Source: Verrucomicrobiota bacterium (GTDB lineage: Bacteria; Verrucomicrobiota; Verrucomicrobiia; CAIQCK01). Taken from it: 64,000 nucleotides of DNA. The translations under genes and the position numbers were made by a program. Position 1 is the stretch's first letter, and each line of letters opens with the position of its first letter. The DNA is taken from the NCBI GenBank assembly GCA_016235595.1, contig JACRJX010000019.1:28391-92390 (forward strand). The letters are read 5' to 3'. A model generated the notes under the pieces. It worked only from the letters and a program-made list of their open reading frames with translations, had not been told where the DNA came from and did no database searches. Shown here one piece after another: positions 34,227 to 42,108 of this stretch.

Positions 34227-35447
34227 CTACACCACTTCAGCTTGGCGCGCTTTGGCGGGCTGGAGCGAGGTTTCTGGCAGGGCTTCGGGATACTCGAAGA
34301 TCTTGCCCTCATAGTTGCGGAAGATAACGCGCTCCTCGTCGCGATAGACGACGTATTCGGGACTGACAGGCACCTTGCCGCCGCCGCCGGGAGCATCAAT
34401 AACGTATTGAGGCACCGCATAGCCGGTCGTGTGGCCCCGCAACGATTGCATGATCTCCAGCCCGCGGCTGACGCTGCTGCGCAAGTGAGAGGAGCCGGCG
34501 ATCAGGTCACATTGGTAGATGTAGTAGGGGCGCACGCGCATCATGAGCAGCTTCTGCAGGAGGGCCTTCATGGTGGCCGGGTCGTCGTTGACGCCGCGGA
34601 GCAGGACGCTCTGGTTGCCGAGCGGGATGCCGGCATCGGAGAGGCGTTCGCAGGCGGTCTTCATCTCCGGCGTGCATTCACGCGGGTGGTTGCTGTGGAT
34701 GCTCATCCAGAGCGGTTGATGCCGCCGGAGCATGGCACAAAGCTCCGGCGTGATGCGCTGCGGCAAAAACACCGGGATGCGCGAGCCGATGCGAACAAGT
34801 TCCACGTGGCTGATGGCGCGGATCCGGCCAAGCAGCCAGTCCAGCTTCTCGTCGCTGAGCAGCAACGGGTCGCCGCCGCTGATGAGCACGTCGCGCACTT
34901 CCCGGTGCTCACGGATATAGGCCAGCGCCTGCTCGATCTTCGGATGGAAATCGTAATCGCTGGCGCCGCTGACGAGTCGTGAGCGCGTGCAGTAGCGGCA
35001 ATAGGTCGCGCAACGATCCGTGACCAGCAGCAGCACTCGGTCGGGATAACGATGGACGAGGCCGGGCACGGGCGAGTGGCTCTCCTCGCCGCACGGATCG
35101 GCCATTTCCCAGGATGCCGTGTGCGTTTCCTCGATGCGCGGAATGACTTGGCGTCGGATCGGTCCGCCGGGGTCGTCGGCTTCGACGAGGTTGAAAAAAT
35201 ACGGTGTGATCGCCGTGGCGAGCTTGTGGCCGGAAAGCTTGAAGCCAGCCTCCTCCTCGGGGGTGAGCTGCATCAAGGCGCTGATCTGGTTCAGGTTGGT
35301 CAGCCGGTGTTGGAGCTGCCAGCGGTAGTTGTTCCAATCCTCGTCGCGCACATCGCGCCAGTGGCCTTTGCCGGGTGAGATGAAAGTTTTCGACAACGAC
35401 TCACCCGACGGCGGTTCGTCGGACGATGAAGATTCCTCGCGTTGCAT
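34227..35447 (-). CDS. kamA: KamA-family radical SAM protein (lysine 2,3-aminomutase-like)
   Basis: Radical SAM, PLP-dependent enzyme that interconverts L-lysine and beta-lysine. The cluster motif CxxxCxxC is at about residues 146-153 (TDRCATYCRYCTRSRL), and the PLP-lysine motif IDAPGGGGKVPVSPEYV lies in the C-terminal half. VLISGGDPLLLSDEKLDWLL is typical. The 406-residue length and the C-terminal ERVIFRNYEGKIFEYPE extension fit KamA better than the shorter EpmB, but EF-P modification cannot be excluded. Beta-lysine could serve as an osmolyte or in EF-P modification. Its expression signals are unusual: a consensus promoter and a hairpin that ends at the start codon. Confidence 0.85.
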   Translation of the reverse strand: MQREESSSSDEPPSGESLSKTFISPGKGHWRDVRDEDWNNYRWQLQHRLTNLNQISALMQLTPEEEAGFKLSGHKLATAITPYFFNLVEADDPGGPIRRQVIPRIEETHTASWEMADPCGEESHSPVPGLVHRYPDRVLLLVTDRCATYCRYCTRSRLVSGASDYDFHPKIEQALAYIREHREVRDVLISGGDPLLLSDEKLDWLLGRIRAISHVELVRIGSRIPVFLPQRITPELCAMLRRHQPLWMSIHSNHPRECTPEMKTACERLSDAGIPLGNQSVLLRGVNDDPATMKALLQKLLMMRVRPYYIYQCDLIAGSSHLRSSVSRGLEIMQSLRGHTTGYAVPQYVIDAPGGGGKVPVSPEYVVYRDEERVIFRNYEGKIFEYPEALPETSLQPAKARQAEVV

Positions 35448-35481
35448 AAAATAAACGCCCGCGGCCTCTTGGCCGGTGGGC
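35448..35481 (-). terminator. terminator-like hairpin ending at the kamA start codon (attenuator candidate)
   Basis: On the minus strand the arm 35471-35481 pairs with 35457-35466 around the loop AAGA, with 9 G-C-rich pairs and one small bulge. It is followed by GTTTATTTT and then the ATG at 35447. The hairpin plus U-rich tract has the shape of an intrinsic terminator between the promoter at 35495 and kamA, and its U-tract would sit where a ribosome must bind. Confidence 0.6.
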
Positions 35482-35494
35482 TTTTGTTGGGTGA

Positions 35495-35522
35495 AGTATA
35501 GACCGCGTCGGGGCACTGTCAA
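35495..35522 (-). promoter_or_regulatory. near-consensus sigma-70 promoter of kamA
   Basis: TTGACA (complement of 35517-35522) and TATACT (complement of 35495-35500) are separated by 16 bases, 11 of 12 consensus matches. Transcription would start near 35488, giving a 40-base leader occupied by the hairpin. On the plus strand TATAGA (35497-35502) overlaps the -10 box, so divergent transcription toward the membrane protein is possible. Confidence 0.75.
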
Positions 35523-35644
35523 GTTAGGGGCTCTTTGAGTTGCGTTCCACGGGAGGACGGACACCTTTTCCCCTCCAATTTCGAATCGGCGGGTTGTAGT
35601 GTTCCATCATCGTGATAGAATCACCGAAGTTTTCGGGACGTGAG

Positions 35645-36307
35645 ATGATCTGCCTCGTGCGCGGGCTGGCGTTTGTGCTGGCGGGTTTGGTGTGCGGCGT
35701 GGCTTGCGTGGCGATGAACCAGATTTCGCCACTGTCGGCGTTGTTGGGGCGGCATCTGATGGGAATGCCGCTGGCGGGTGCGTTGTTATGGTTCGGCGCG
35801 GCTTCGTTGCGACGGGTGACGACGCTCGGCGGGGCATGGTGCACTGCCACGAAACGCTGTTTCTGGGCGGCGATATGCATGTGTTTTCTATCGCCGTTCG
35901 TCTACTTGTGGCATCGCGAGCCTTCGGTGGACTATCTCATGTTCAATTTCATTCTCTTCAACCTGAGCAGTGCGGTGTTCGTCTGCAACGTGAACCGGCT
36001 CGCATATCAGTTGGGGGATGTTTTTGACGACCGGCTGCTAGCGGGGCTGGCGCGTGGGAGCGAGTTGTTCTGCTATTCGACGTTGTCGTTTACGGTGGGC
36101 GCGTGTGCCGTGGGGAGTTGGAGTGTCGCGATGCGGGAGGGGATAGGCATGCGCATGTCGGTGGACATGATGTTGAATGGTTTTGGACCGTGGCTGGTGG
36201 CGGTGGGGATGGCGCCGGTGTGTGTGACAGCGGCGCTGCTCTGGACGGCGAAGGCGATCAGTCTGGCGCGCTTTGCGTCGCACGCGGATGCGGGCGAGAG
36301 GCATTGA
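35645..36307 (+). CDS. polytopic membrane protein of unknown function
   Basis: A 220-residue protein with about six hydrophobic segments: LAFVLAGLVCGVACVAM, LMGMPLAGALLWFGA, FWAAICMCFLSPFVYLW, MFNFILFNLSSAVFVCN, STLSFTVGACAVG and WLVAVGMAPVCVTAALLW. Between the third and fourth lies a short loop, HREPSVDYL. Cysteines are frequent. I do not recognise a family. A GTG at 35612 would add 11 residues; the ATG at 35645 is preferred because it places the first segment near the N-terminus. It reads away from kamA and towards a DegT aminotransferase. Confidence 0.7.
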   Translation: MICLVRGLAFVLAGLVCGVACVAMNQISPLSALLGRHLMGMPLAGALLWFGAASLRRVTTLGGAWCTATKRCFWAAICMCFLSPFVYLWHREPSVDYLMFNFILFNLSSAVFVCNVNRLAYQLGDVFDDRLLAGLARGSELFCYSTLSFTVGACAVGSWSVAMREGIGMRMSVDMMLNGFGPWLVAVGMAPVCVTAALLWTAKAISLARFASHADAGERH

Positions 36308-36385
36308 AGCGGCGGAAAGGGGACGCAGAGCCTCAACAGCTCTTTGCATGCACAGCGCCTTTGCGTTGATATCCGCCGGCGCGGC

Positions 36386-37495
36386 TCAAATGGAACTCTT
36401 CAAGTTCTTCGCGACGTAGTCCACCTGCTCCTGCGTCAGTTCCGGGAACATCGGCAGCGAGAGGATTCGGTCGGCGGCGGCTTCCGTCACCGGGAACGCC
36501 CCGCGCTTGTAGCCGAGGTCGGCGTAGGCCTTCTGGAGGTGAACTGGGATGGGATAGTGAATGCCCGTGGCGACGCCTGCCGCGCTGAGTTGTTCCTGGA
36601 CTTTGGCGCGATTGGCGACCTGGATGATGTAGAGATGCCAGACATGCGTGCCGTAGCTGACCTGGCGTGGTGGCTGAACGCCGATGGCTTGCAGGGCAGT
36701 GGCGTAAGCAGCAGCGGCGCGCTGGCGTGCGGCAGTCCAATCGGGGAGGTGCTTCAGCTTCACTCGCAGGATGGCGGCTTGGATGGTGTCGAGGCGGCTG
36801 TTGAAACCTCGGAAGTCGTGGTGGTATTTGGCGGCTTGGCCGTATTCGCGCATGGCGCGCAGCTTGACCGCGAGGGTCTCGCTGTTGGTCGTGATCGCGC
36901 CGCCATCGCCGTAAGCGCCGAGGTTTTTGCCGGGATAAAAGCTGAACGCTGCCGCGTCGCCGAACGTGCCGACGCGTTTCCCGCGATACTCCGCGCCGTG
37001 CGACTGGCAGGCATCCTCGATGACGCGCAGGTTATGGCGTTTGGCAATGGCCAGGATCGCGTCCATGTCCGCCGGCTGGCCGTAGAGGTGGACGGGGATG
37101 ATCGCCTTGGTACGCGGTGTGATGGCGGCTTCGACCTGCTTGACGTCAATCTGGTAGGTGAGGGGATCGCAGTCCACCAGCACCGGTCGCGCTCCGGTGT
37201 AGGAGATGGACAACGGCGTGGCAATAAAAGTGTTGGTTTGTGTGATGACCTCGTCACCGGGGCCGATGCCGAACGCGCAGAGGGATAGGTAGAGCGCGTC
37301 AGTGCCGTTGGCAACGCCCACACAGTGCTGCGTCCCGCAATATGTCGCGAACTCCTGTTCGAACTGTTTTACCTCCAGGCCGAGGATGAACCGCGACGCG
37401 GCCATCACCGGCTCGATGGCGGCGTGGATCTCGTCGGCGATGCCGCGATATTGGGTTGCCAGGTCGACGAAGGGGATTTTCTGTGTGTTGCTCAT
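36386..37495 (-). CDS. DegT/DnrJ/EryC1/StrS-family sugar aminotransferase
   Basis: PLP-dependent sugar aminotransferase of 369 residues. The PLP lysine is in [19 protein letters not shown] near residue 190. Other family motifs are [44 protein letters not shown] and the C-terminal [18 protein letters not shown]. The sequence is more typical of the family than its homologue at 9753, for example keeping IEDACQ and [12 protein letters not shown]. These enzymes make nucleotide-linked amino sugars for surface polysaccharides. It stands alone on the minus strand, so its pathway is not shown. The ATG at 37495 ([12 protein letters not shown]) is the family-like start. Confidence 0.9.
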   Translation of the reverse strand: MSNTQKIPFVDLATQYRGIADEIHAAIEPVMAASRFILGLEVKQFEQEFATYCGTQHCVGVANGTDALYLSLCAFGIGPGDEVITQTNTFIATPLSISYTGARPVLVDCDPLTYQIDVKQVEAAITPRTKAIIPVHLYGQPADMDAILAIAKRHNLRVIEDACQSHGAEYRGKRVGTFGDAAAFSFYPGKNLGAYGDGGAITTNSETLAVKLRAMREYGQAAKYHHDFRGFNSRLDTIQAAILRVKLKHLPDWTAARQRAAAAYATALQAIGVQPPRQVSYGTHVWHLYIIQVANRAKVQEQLSAAGVATGIHYPIPVHLQKAYADLGYKRGAFPVTEAAADRILSLPMFPELTQEQVDYVAKNLKSSI

Positions 37496-37953
37496 CGGGT
37501 TTCCGATTTCTCGCTTCATTGTTTTGTTACGTTTTCAGCAACGACTACCGGGTGCCGCGCGCGCGTTTCATGCGTATTGGCGCAAACGGCGACCGCGAAG
37601 CCGGCGAGCCTGGAGAATTTACGGACATGGTTCGGCTCCCGAAGGGCCGCGACCGATCACGCGAGTGCCGAATTGCCTGCTCCATGCCCATTGAACTCTC
37701 CCAGCGGGCGCGGATGCTACACGGAGTCGTTTCCGGCAACAAGCGCGGAAAACAACCGGATGGGTCTGGGGGAGGGCAGGAACACTGATGAGTCTGCAAA
37801 AAACCGCTTGCTTCCCCTAGGTCTTTCAGTATTCTTCGCCGCGCTGTTGACTGGACCTAAATGGCGTTGAAGTGATTCACGGTTGAACAGGAGCGCGAAG
37901 CCATGACGCGCTTCTTTCTTTTTCACGGTGTTGCGGTGAACGATTTGTCGGAA
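37496..37953. other. 458-base gap upstream of prs with a terminator-like hairpin
   Basis: No gene is recognised here. AGCGCG (37892-37897) and CGCGCT (37907-37912) form a 6-bp stem followed by TCTTTCTTTTT on the plus strand, a terminator-like structure that ends 31 bases before the prs start. TTGACT (37847-37852) resembles a -35 box but has no good -10 partner. Codon-like text in the rest of the gap does not give a plausible protein. Confidence 0.5.
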
Positions 37954-38898
37954 ATGAAGGTTTTTAGCGGTAATTCAAACAGGCCTCTCGCACAGGCCAT
38001 CGCCGAATATTGCGGTTTGCCGCTCGGCGATGCCACCGTGAGCTCGTTCCCGGACGGGGAAACGATGGTGAAGATCAACGAAAACATCCGCGGCCGGGAT
38101 GTTTACATCGTCCAGAGCACCTGTCCGCCGACGAACCAGCATATCATGGAATTGCTGATCCTGATTGACGCGGCACGGCGGGCCAGCGCGACACGGATCA
38201 CGGCGGTGATTCCGTTCTTTGGCTACGCACGGCAGGACCGCAAGGACCAGCCGCGGGTGCCCATCACGGCGAAGTTGATCGCAAACCTGCTGACGACGGC
38301 CGGCGCGGACCGGGTGTTGACGATGGACTTGCACGCGCAGCAGATTCAGGGTTTCTTCGATGTTCCGGTGGATCATCTCTACGCAGCGCCTGTGCTTTAC
38401 AAGCATCTGAAGGAAATGAACCTGCCGGACCTGGTGGTGGTGTCACCGGACGTGGGCGGGATGAAGATGGCGTATTCCTACGCCCAGATGCTGCGCGCGG
38501 AACTGGCGATTGTGGCCAAGCGGCGCGTGTCGGGCGAGGAAGTGGAGGCGCTGTATGTGGTCGGCGAGGTGGAGGGCAAGAACGTGTTGCTCGTGGACGA
38601 CATGACGGAGACGGCCGGGACGTTGACGGCCGCGGCGCGAATTCTTAAGAAACAGGGCGCCAAACGGATTCTGGCCGGCGTGTCGCACACGATTCTGAAC
38701 GAGAAGGCTGTGGAGCGGTTGCAGAAGTCGGACATCGATGAATTGATCACGACGAACTCGGTGCCGCCGCGCGAGGTACCGAATTTCAAACTGACCGCGT
38801 TGAATGTGGCGGGCTTGTTGGGTGAAGGTATTCTGCGCGTTCACAACGCCGAGTCGGTGAGTTCACTTTTTGAAATCAATAACGCGGAAAAACTGTAA
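37954..38898 (+). CDS. prs: ribose-phosphate pyrophosphokinase
   Basis: Makes PRPP from ribose 5-phosphate and ATP for nucleotide, histidine and tryptophan synthesis. Motifs are intact: MKVFSGNSNRPLAQAIAEY, the flexible-loop ITAVIPFFGYARQDRKDQPR, the catalytic TMDLHAQQIQGFFDVPVDHL, and the PRPP-binding NVLLVDDMTETAGTLTAA. Length from the ATG at 37954 is 314, as in the class I enzymes. A start at 37903 would add a non-conserved leader and cross the hairpin. It opens the plus-strand block continuing to 48246; prs-rplY-pth is a widespread order. Confidence 0.96.
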   Translation: MKVFSGNSNRPLAQAIAEYCGLPLGDATVSSFPDGETMVKINENIRGRDVYIVQSTCPPTNQHIMELLILIDAARRASATRITAVIPFFGYARQDRKDQPRVPITAKLIANLLTTAGADRVLTMDLHAQQIQGFFDVPVDHLYAAPVLYKHLKEMNLPDLVVVSPDVGGMKMAYSYAQMLRAELAIVAKRRVSGEEVEALYVVGEVEGKNVLLVDDMTETAGTLTAAARILKKQGAKRILAGVSHTILNEKAVERLQKSDIDELITTNSVPPREVPNFKLTALNVAGLLGEGILRVHNAESVSSLFEINNAEKL

Positions 38899-38910
38899 GG
38901 GAGTGCACGA

Positions 38911-39696
38911 ATGCAGCTAGTCGCATTGAAAGCAAATTATCGGAAGACCACCCGTCGGGGCGAGGTCAAGAAACTGCGCGCCACCGGCGTCGTGCCGGGC
39001 GTGGTCTATGGCGCCCACACGAAGCCGTTGAGTGTGGAGGTGGCCGGCAAGGATTTGGAGAAGGCGTTGCACAGTTCCACAAGTGAAAACGTGCTGGTGG
39101 AATTGGAACTCGCGGGTGGCGCTGCCGCGGACAAGCGGTTGGCGATGGTTCAGGATGTGCAGCATGATCATTTGACGGACAAGGTGTTGCACGTGGACTT
39201 CCACGAGCTGAAGAGCGACGAGAAATTCACTGCCAACGTGCCGGTGCATCCGGTGGGTGAGGCTGCCGGCGTAAAGACCAGCGGCGGCGTGCTCGAACAC
39301 GCGATGCGCTATCTGCGCGTGCGTTGCTTGCCGAAGGATTTGCCGGAGCAGATCACTGTGGACGTTACCAAGATGGAGATCGGCCAGGCGATCAAAGTTG
39401 ACGGGGTCAAGTTGCCCGCCGGCGTCGAAGCGCTCGATCGCAAAGACTTGCCGGTGTTCATCGTGGTTGCGCCGCAGGTTGAGGAAGAGGCCGTCGCGCC
39501 GGTTGAAGGCGCCGCTGCGGAGCCGGAGGTCATCACGGCGAAGAAAGCTGAAGGCGAGGAAGGCGCTGCCGAGGAAGGCAAAGGCGAGAAACCCAAAGGC
39601 AAAGCCGAGGCCGGGAAAGGCGAGGCAGCCAAGCCCGAGGCGAAGGCGGGCAAGCCTGAAGCGAAAGCCGCCAAGCCCGAGGCGAAGAAGAAATAA
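38911..39696 (+). CDS. rplY: 50S ribosomal protein L25 (CTC/TL5 form) with Ala/Lys tail
   Basis: bL25 binds 5S rRNA. Residues 1-95 are the L25 domain (MQLVALKANYRKTTRRGEVK and VVPGVVYGAHTKPL). Residues 96-195 are the TL5/CTC beta domain (VPVHPVGEAAGVKTSGGVLE). The last 60 residues are repeats of Lys, Ala, Glu, Gly and Pro, such as GKPEAKAAKPEAKKK, that make the protein longer (261) than most CTC forms. AAGGGAG is a good ribosome site. It starts 12 bases after prs. The tail resembles those on L9, S16 and S6 here. Confidence 0.93.
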   Translation: MQLVALKANYRKTTRRGEVKKLRATGVVPGVVYGAHTKPLSVEVAGKDLEKALHSSTSENVLVELELAGGAAADKRLAMVQDVQHDHLTDKVLHVDFHELKSDEKFTANVPVHPVGEAAGVKTSGGVLEHAMRYLRVRCLPKDLPEQITVDVTKMEIGQAIKVDGVKLPAGVEALDRKDLPVFIVVAPQVEEEAVAPVEGAAAEPEVITAKKAEGEEGAAEEGKGEKPKGKAEAGKGEAAKPEAKAGKPEAKAAKPEAKKK

Positions 39697-39723
39697 CGCG
39701 CCGTGGCGCGCTCTGGTGTGGCC

Positions 39724-40314
39724 ATGGACGACATCCGGTTGGTGGTTGGACTTGGCAACCCGGGCCGCGAATACGCCGAGACCCGGCACAACGTCGGTTA
39801 CCGGGTCGTGGAGAAGCTGGCGAGCGAAGGCGGCACCCGATGGCAACGGTCTGCGAAGTTCGAGGCCGAGATTGCGGAAGCGCATTGGGCGGGCAGGAAG
39901 GTTGTTCTTGCCAAGCCGGTGACCTTCATGAATTTGAGCGGTCGCGCGTGTGTGGCGTTGTTACACTGGCACAAGTTCGCGCTGGAACAGATGCTGGTGG
40001 TGACCGATGATGCGGACTTGGACGTGGGCCGGTTGCGGCTGCGGCTGAAAGGCAGCAGTGGCGGCCACAACGGGCTGAAGAGCATCGTCGAGACAGCCGG
40101 TTCCGAGCAGTTCCCGCGAGTGCGGGTGGGCATCGGCCGGCCGATGCGGCGGAGCGAAGGCGCGCCGGAAAACGCGCTGGTGGATTTTGTGCTGAGCAAG
40201 TTTCGCAAAGAGGAACAGGCGGCGGTGGACGAAACCGTCGCCCGCGCAGCGGAAGCGGTGGCGTGTGCCATCGAACGCGGCATGGAAGCCGCGATGAACG
40301 AGTTTAACGGTTGA
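39724..40314 (+). CDS. pth: peptidyl-tRNA hydrolase
   Basis: Releases tRNA from prematurely dissociated peptidyl-tRNA. It starts MDDIRLVVGLGNPGREYAET with the catalytic His in RHNVGYRVVEKL. FMNLSGRACVALLHW, DDADLDVGRLRLRLKGSSGG and HNGLKSIVETAGSEQFPRV complete the active-site signature. The length of 196 fits. A GTG at 39703 would add seven residues; the ATG at 39724 is the family-like start. It lies between rplY and rpsF, a frequent order. Confidence 0.95.
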   Translation: MDDIRLVVGLGNPGREYAETRHNVGYRVVEKLASEGGTRWQRSAKFEAEIAEAHWAGRKVVLAKPVTFMNLSGRACVALLHWHKFALEQMLVVTDDADLDVGRLRLRLKGSSGGHNGLKSIVETAGSEQFPRVRVGIGRPMRRSEGAPENALVDFVLSKFRKEEQAAVDETVARAAEAVACAIERGMEAAMNEFNG

Positions 40315-40362
40315 CCGTTGTGCCATGAGAGCGCGGCAGCTGGATGTGAAAGGAAGAGTCAA

Positions 40363-40683
40363 GTGAATCATTACGAAGCATTATTTGTGATCAATACGGG
40401 TGGCAAGGACGACGCGGCGCCCGACTTGATTGAAGCGTTGAAGAAGGAGCTGGAATCGGCCGGCGCGAAAGTGAAAGCTGTCCAGAAGATGGATAAGCGG
40501 ACGTTTGCGCGGGCGACTCGCAAACAGTCTTCAGGCTACTATGTCAATTTCGTCTTCGACGCGCCCGCGGCGGCCATTGCGCCTTTGCGCGCGAAACTGG
40601 CGTTGAACGAAACGGTGTTCCGCGTCATGTTCCTGGAAGCAGTCGAAAAGAAAGCCGAGGCGAAGGAAACCGCCGCGGCTTGA
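40363..40683 (+). CDS. rpsF: 30S ribosomal protein S6
   Basis: bS6 binds S18 and 16S rRNA in the platform. The GTG at 40363 gives VNHYEALFVINTGGKDDAAP; AGGAAGAG is placed 5 bases upstream, and the alternative start at 40318 adds a non-conserved leader. The sequence includes FARATRKQSSGYYVNFVF, typical of S6. Length 106 includes a short Ala/Lys/Glu tail (EKKAEAKETAAA). It leads rpsF-ssb-rpsR-rplI-dnaB, the standard bacterial order. Confidence 0.94.
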   Translation: MNHYEALFVINTGGKDDAAPDLIEALKKELESAGAKVKAVQKMDKRTFARATRKQSSGYYVNFVFDAPAAAIAPLRAKLALNETVFRVMFLEAVEKKAEAKETAAA

Positions 40684-40693
40684 GAGGAGTCCT

Positions 40694-41164
40694 ATGGCGT
40701 CGTTCAACAAAGTCATTCTGATGGGAAATCTGACGCGTGATCCCGAGCGGCGCTATACGCCCAAGGGCACGGCGGTCACGGAGTTTGCGATAGCCGTCAA
40801 CCGCGTTTACAGCAACGAAGGCGGCGAGCAGAAGGAAGAAGTTTCCTATTTCGACATTGTTGTGTGGGGCCGGCAGGCGGAAACGGCGGCGCAGTATCTC
40901 AGCAAAGGACGCCCTGCGCTGGTGGAAGGCCGTTTGCAGCAGGATCGCTGGGAGAGCGACAAGGGAGAAAAGCGGAGCAAGATTCGCGTCGTGGCTGATC
41001 GCGTGGTGTTTCTGGGCAGCGGCCAGCGCGGTGGCGGGCAGGAGTTCCGCGAGGGCGGCCCGGCGCCGGAGCGCGCCGAGCGGGCGCCTGCGGAGCCGCC
41101 GGCGGTTGACACGGCGCCGGAAGCGCCGGCCGCTGGCAGGGAGAAGGACGACATCCCCTTCTAG
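40694..41164 (+). CDS. ssb: single-stranded DNA-binding protein
   Basis: OB-fold protein that coats single-stranded DNA during replication and repair. Residues 1-110 are the OB domain: [40 protein letters not shown] and [12 protein letters not shown] Gly/Ala/Pro-rich linker follows, and the C-terminus is the protein-docking acidic tip EKDDIPF, an essential interaction motif. GAGAGGAG is the ribosome site. It sits between rpsF and rpsR as usual. Confidence 0.97.
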   Translation: MASFNKVILMGNLTRDPERRYTPKGTAVTEFAIAVNRVYSNEGGEQKEEVSYFDIVVWGRQAETAAQYLSKGRPALVEGRLQQDRWESDKGEKRSKIRVVADRVVFLGSGQRGGGQEFREGGPAPERAERAPAEPPAVDTAPEAPAAGREKDDIPF

Positions 41165-41213
41165 TGTTTTTGGAATTGAAGACGACCTAACGAAAAGAAC
41201 TGAGACGGACTTT

Positions 41214-41462
41214 ATGGCAAACCAACGGGAAACAAAGCGGAGAGATTCGACCCGGCCTCGCATGAGCGAGATGCCGAAGCGAAAGTGCAAACTGTGTGAA
41301 GATCAGGTGCAGGTGGACTACAAACAGCCGGAGCTGCTGAAGCGGTTCATCACCGAGCGCGGCAAGATCGTCAGCCGGCATTCGAGCGGAGCCTGCGCCA
41401 AACACCAGCGCGAGATTACGCGGGCCATCAAACGCGCCCGCGTGATGCTTCTCGTGCGCTAA
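41214..41462 (+). CDS. rpsR: 30S ribosomal protein S18
   Basis: bS18 pairs with S6 on the 30S platform. From the ATG at 41214 the 82 residues read [17 protein letters not shown], then [38 protein letters not shown] and [18 protein letters not shown], clear S18 signatures. The cysteines KCKLC could bind zinc, as in C+ ribosomal proteins. A longer in-frame opening exists back to 40857, but it overlaps ssb and has no S18-like sequence, so it is rejected. Confidence 0.95.
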   Translation: MANQRETKRRDSTRPRMSEMPKRKCKLCEDQVQVDYKQPELLKRFITERGKIVSRHSSGACAKHQREITRAIKRARVMLLVR

Positions 41463-41501
41463 CCCACGCCACGCCGAACCCATTTTTATCCACGGATTTG
41501 T

Positions 41502-42101
41502 ATGACAACTGACGTGATTCTTCTCAAGCAAGTCAAAGACCTCGGTGCCGAGGGCGACAAGGTGACCGTGGCCAACGGCTACGCGCGCAACTACCTGTTG
41601 CCGCAGCGCCTCGCCACGCCCGCCACGCGCGCCAATGTGCGCCAACTGGCGGAGCTCAAAAAGCGGCGCACCGAGCGCGAAGCGGCGGAGCTCGCGACGG
41701 TTCGCGAACTGGCCGAAAAACTGTCGAAGCTGACGCTTTCCATCCCGGTGGCGACCGGCCCCGGTGGCAAGCTCTTCGGCGCGGTGACGACGCACCATCT
41801 CACCGAGGCGCTGACCAAGGAAGGCTTCGAGATTGACCACCGCAAGTTCGAACTCAAACATCCTATCCACGCGCTCGGGACGTTCGACGTGGAAGTGAAG
41901 CTGCATGCGGAAGTCACCGCCAATCTGAAGTTCTCCATCGTCAGCAAGACCGCGCCGGGCACTGAGGAAGCGCAAGCCGCGGAAGCTGCTGCCAAGGCGC
42001 CGCGCGCCCGGAAGCCGCGCACCGAAGCTTCTTCCAAGGCCGCTGAACCGGCGGAGGAGAAGCCTGCGGCCAAGAAGGGCGGCGGGAAGAAGAAGAATTG
42101 A
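41502..42101 (+). CDS. rplI: 50S ribosomal protein L9 with C-terminal Ala/Lys extension
   Basis: bL9 bridges between ribosomes and helps reading-frame fidelity. The N-domain is recognised by DVILLKQVKDLGAEGDKVTV and ANGYARNYLLPQRLA. The central helix and C-domain follow, with GKLFGAVTTHHLTEAL. Beyond residue 150 there is an added 50-residue tail of Ala, Lys, Pro and Glu ending KKGGGKKKN; E. coli L9 has 149 residues. It lies 7 bases before dnaB. Confidence 0.95.
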   Translation: MTTDVILLKQVKDLGAEGDKVTVANGYARNYLLPQRLATPATRANVRQLAELKKRRTEREAAELATVRELAEKLSKLTLSIPVATGPGGKLFGAVTTHHLTEALTKEGFEIDHRKFELKHPIHALGTFDVEVKLHAEVTANLKFSIVSKTAPGTEEAQAAEAAAKAPRARKPRTEASSKAAEPAEEKPAAKKGGGKKKN

Positions 42102-42108
42102 CCGATTT

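Noticed and set aside
34227..35447. Assignment as EpmB, the EF-P lysine aminomutase
   Set aside because: Length and the C-terminal extension fit KamA better, and no epmA or efp gene is next to it; kept only as an alternative.
37785..37815. CTGATGAGTC resembling the hammerhead ribozyme core
   Set aside because: The needed GAAA core strand and a pairing stem II are missing; only the first conserved box is present, which is expected by chance.
40857..41213. N-terminal extension of rpsR overlapping ssb
   Set aside because: The extra residues have no S18 similarity and overlap ssb in another frame; the ATG at 41214 gives a normal-length S18.
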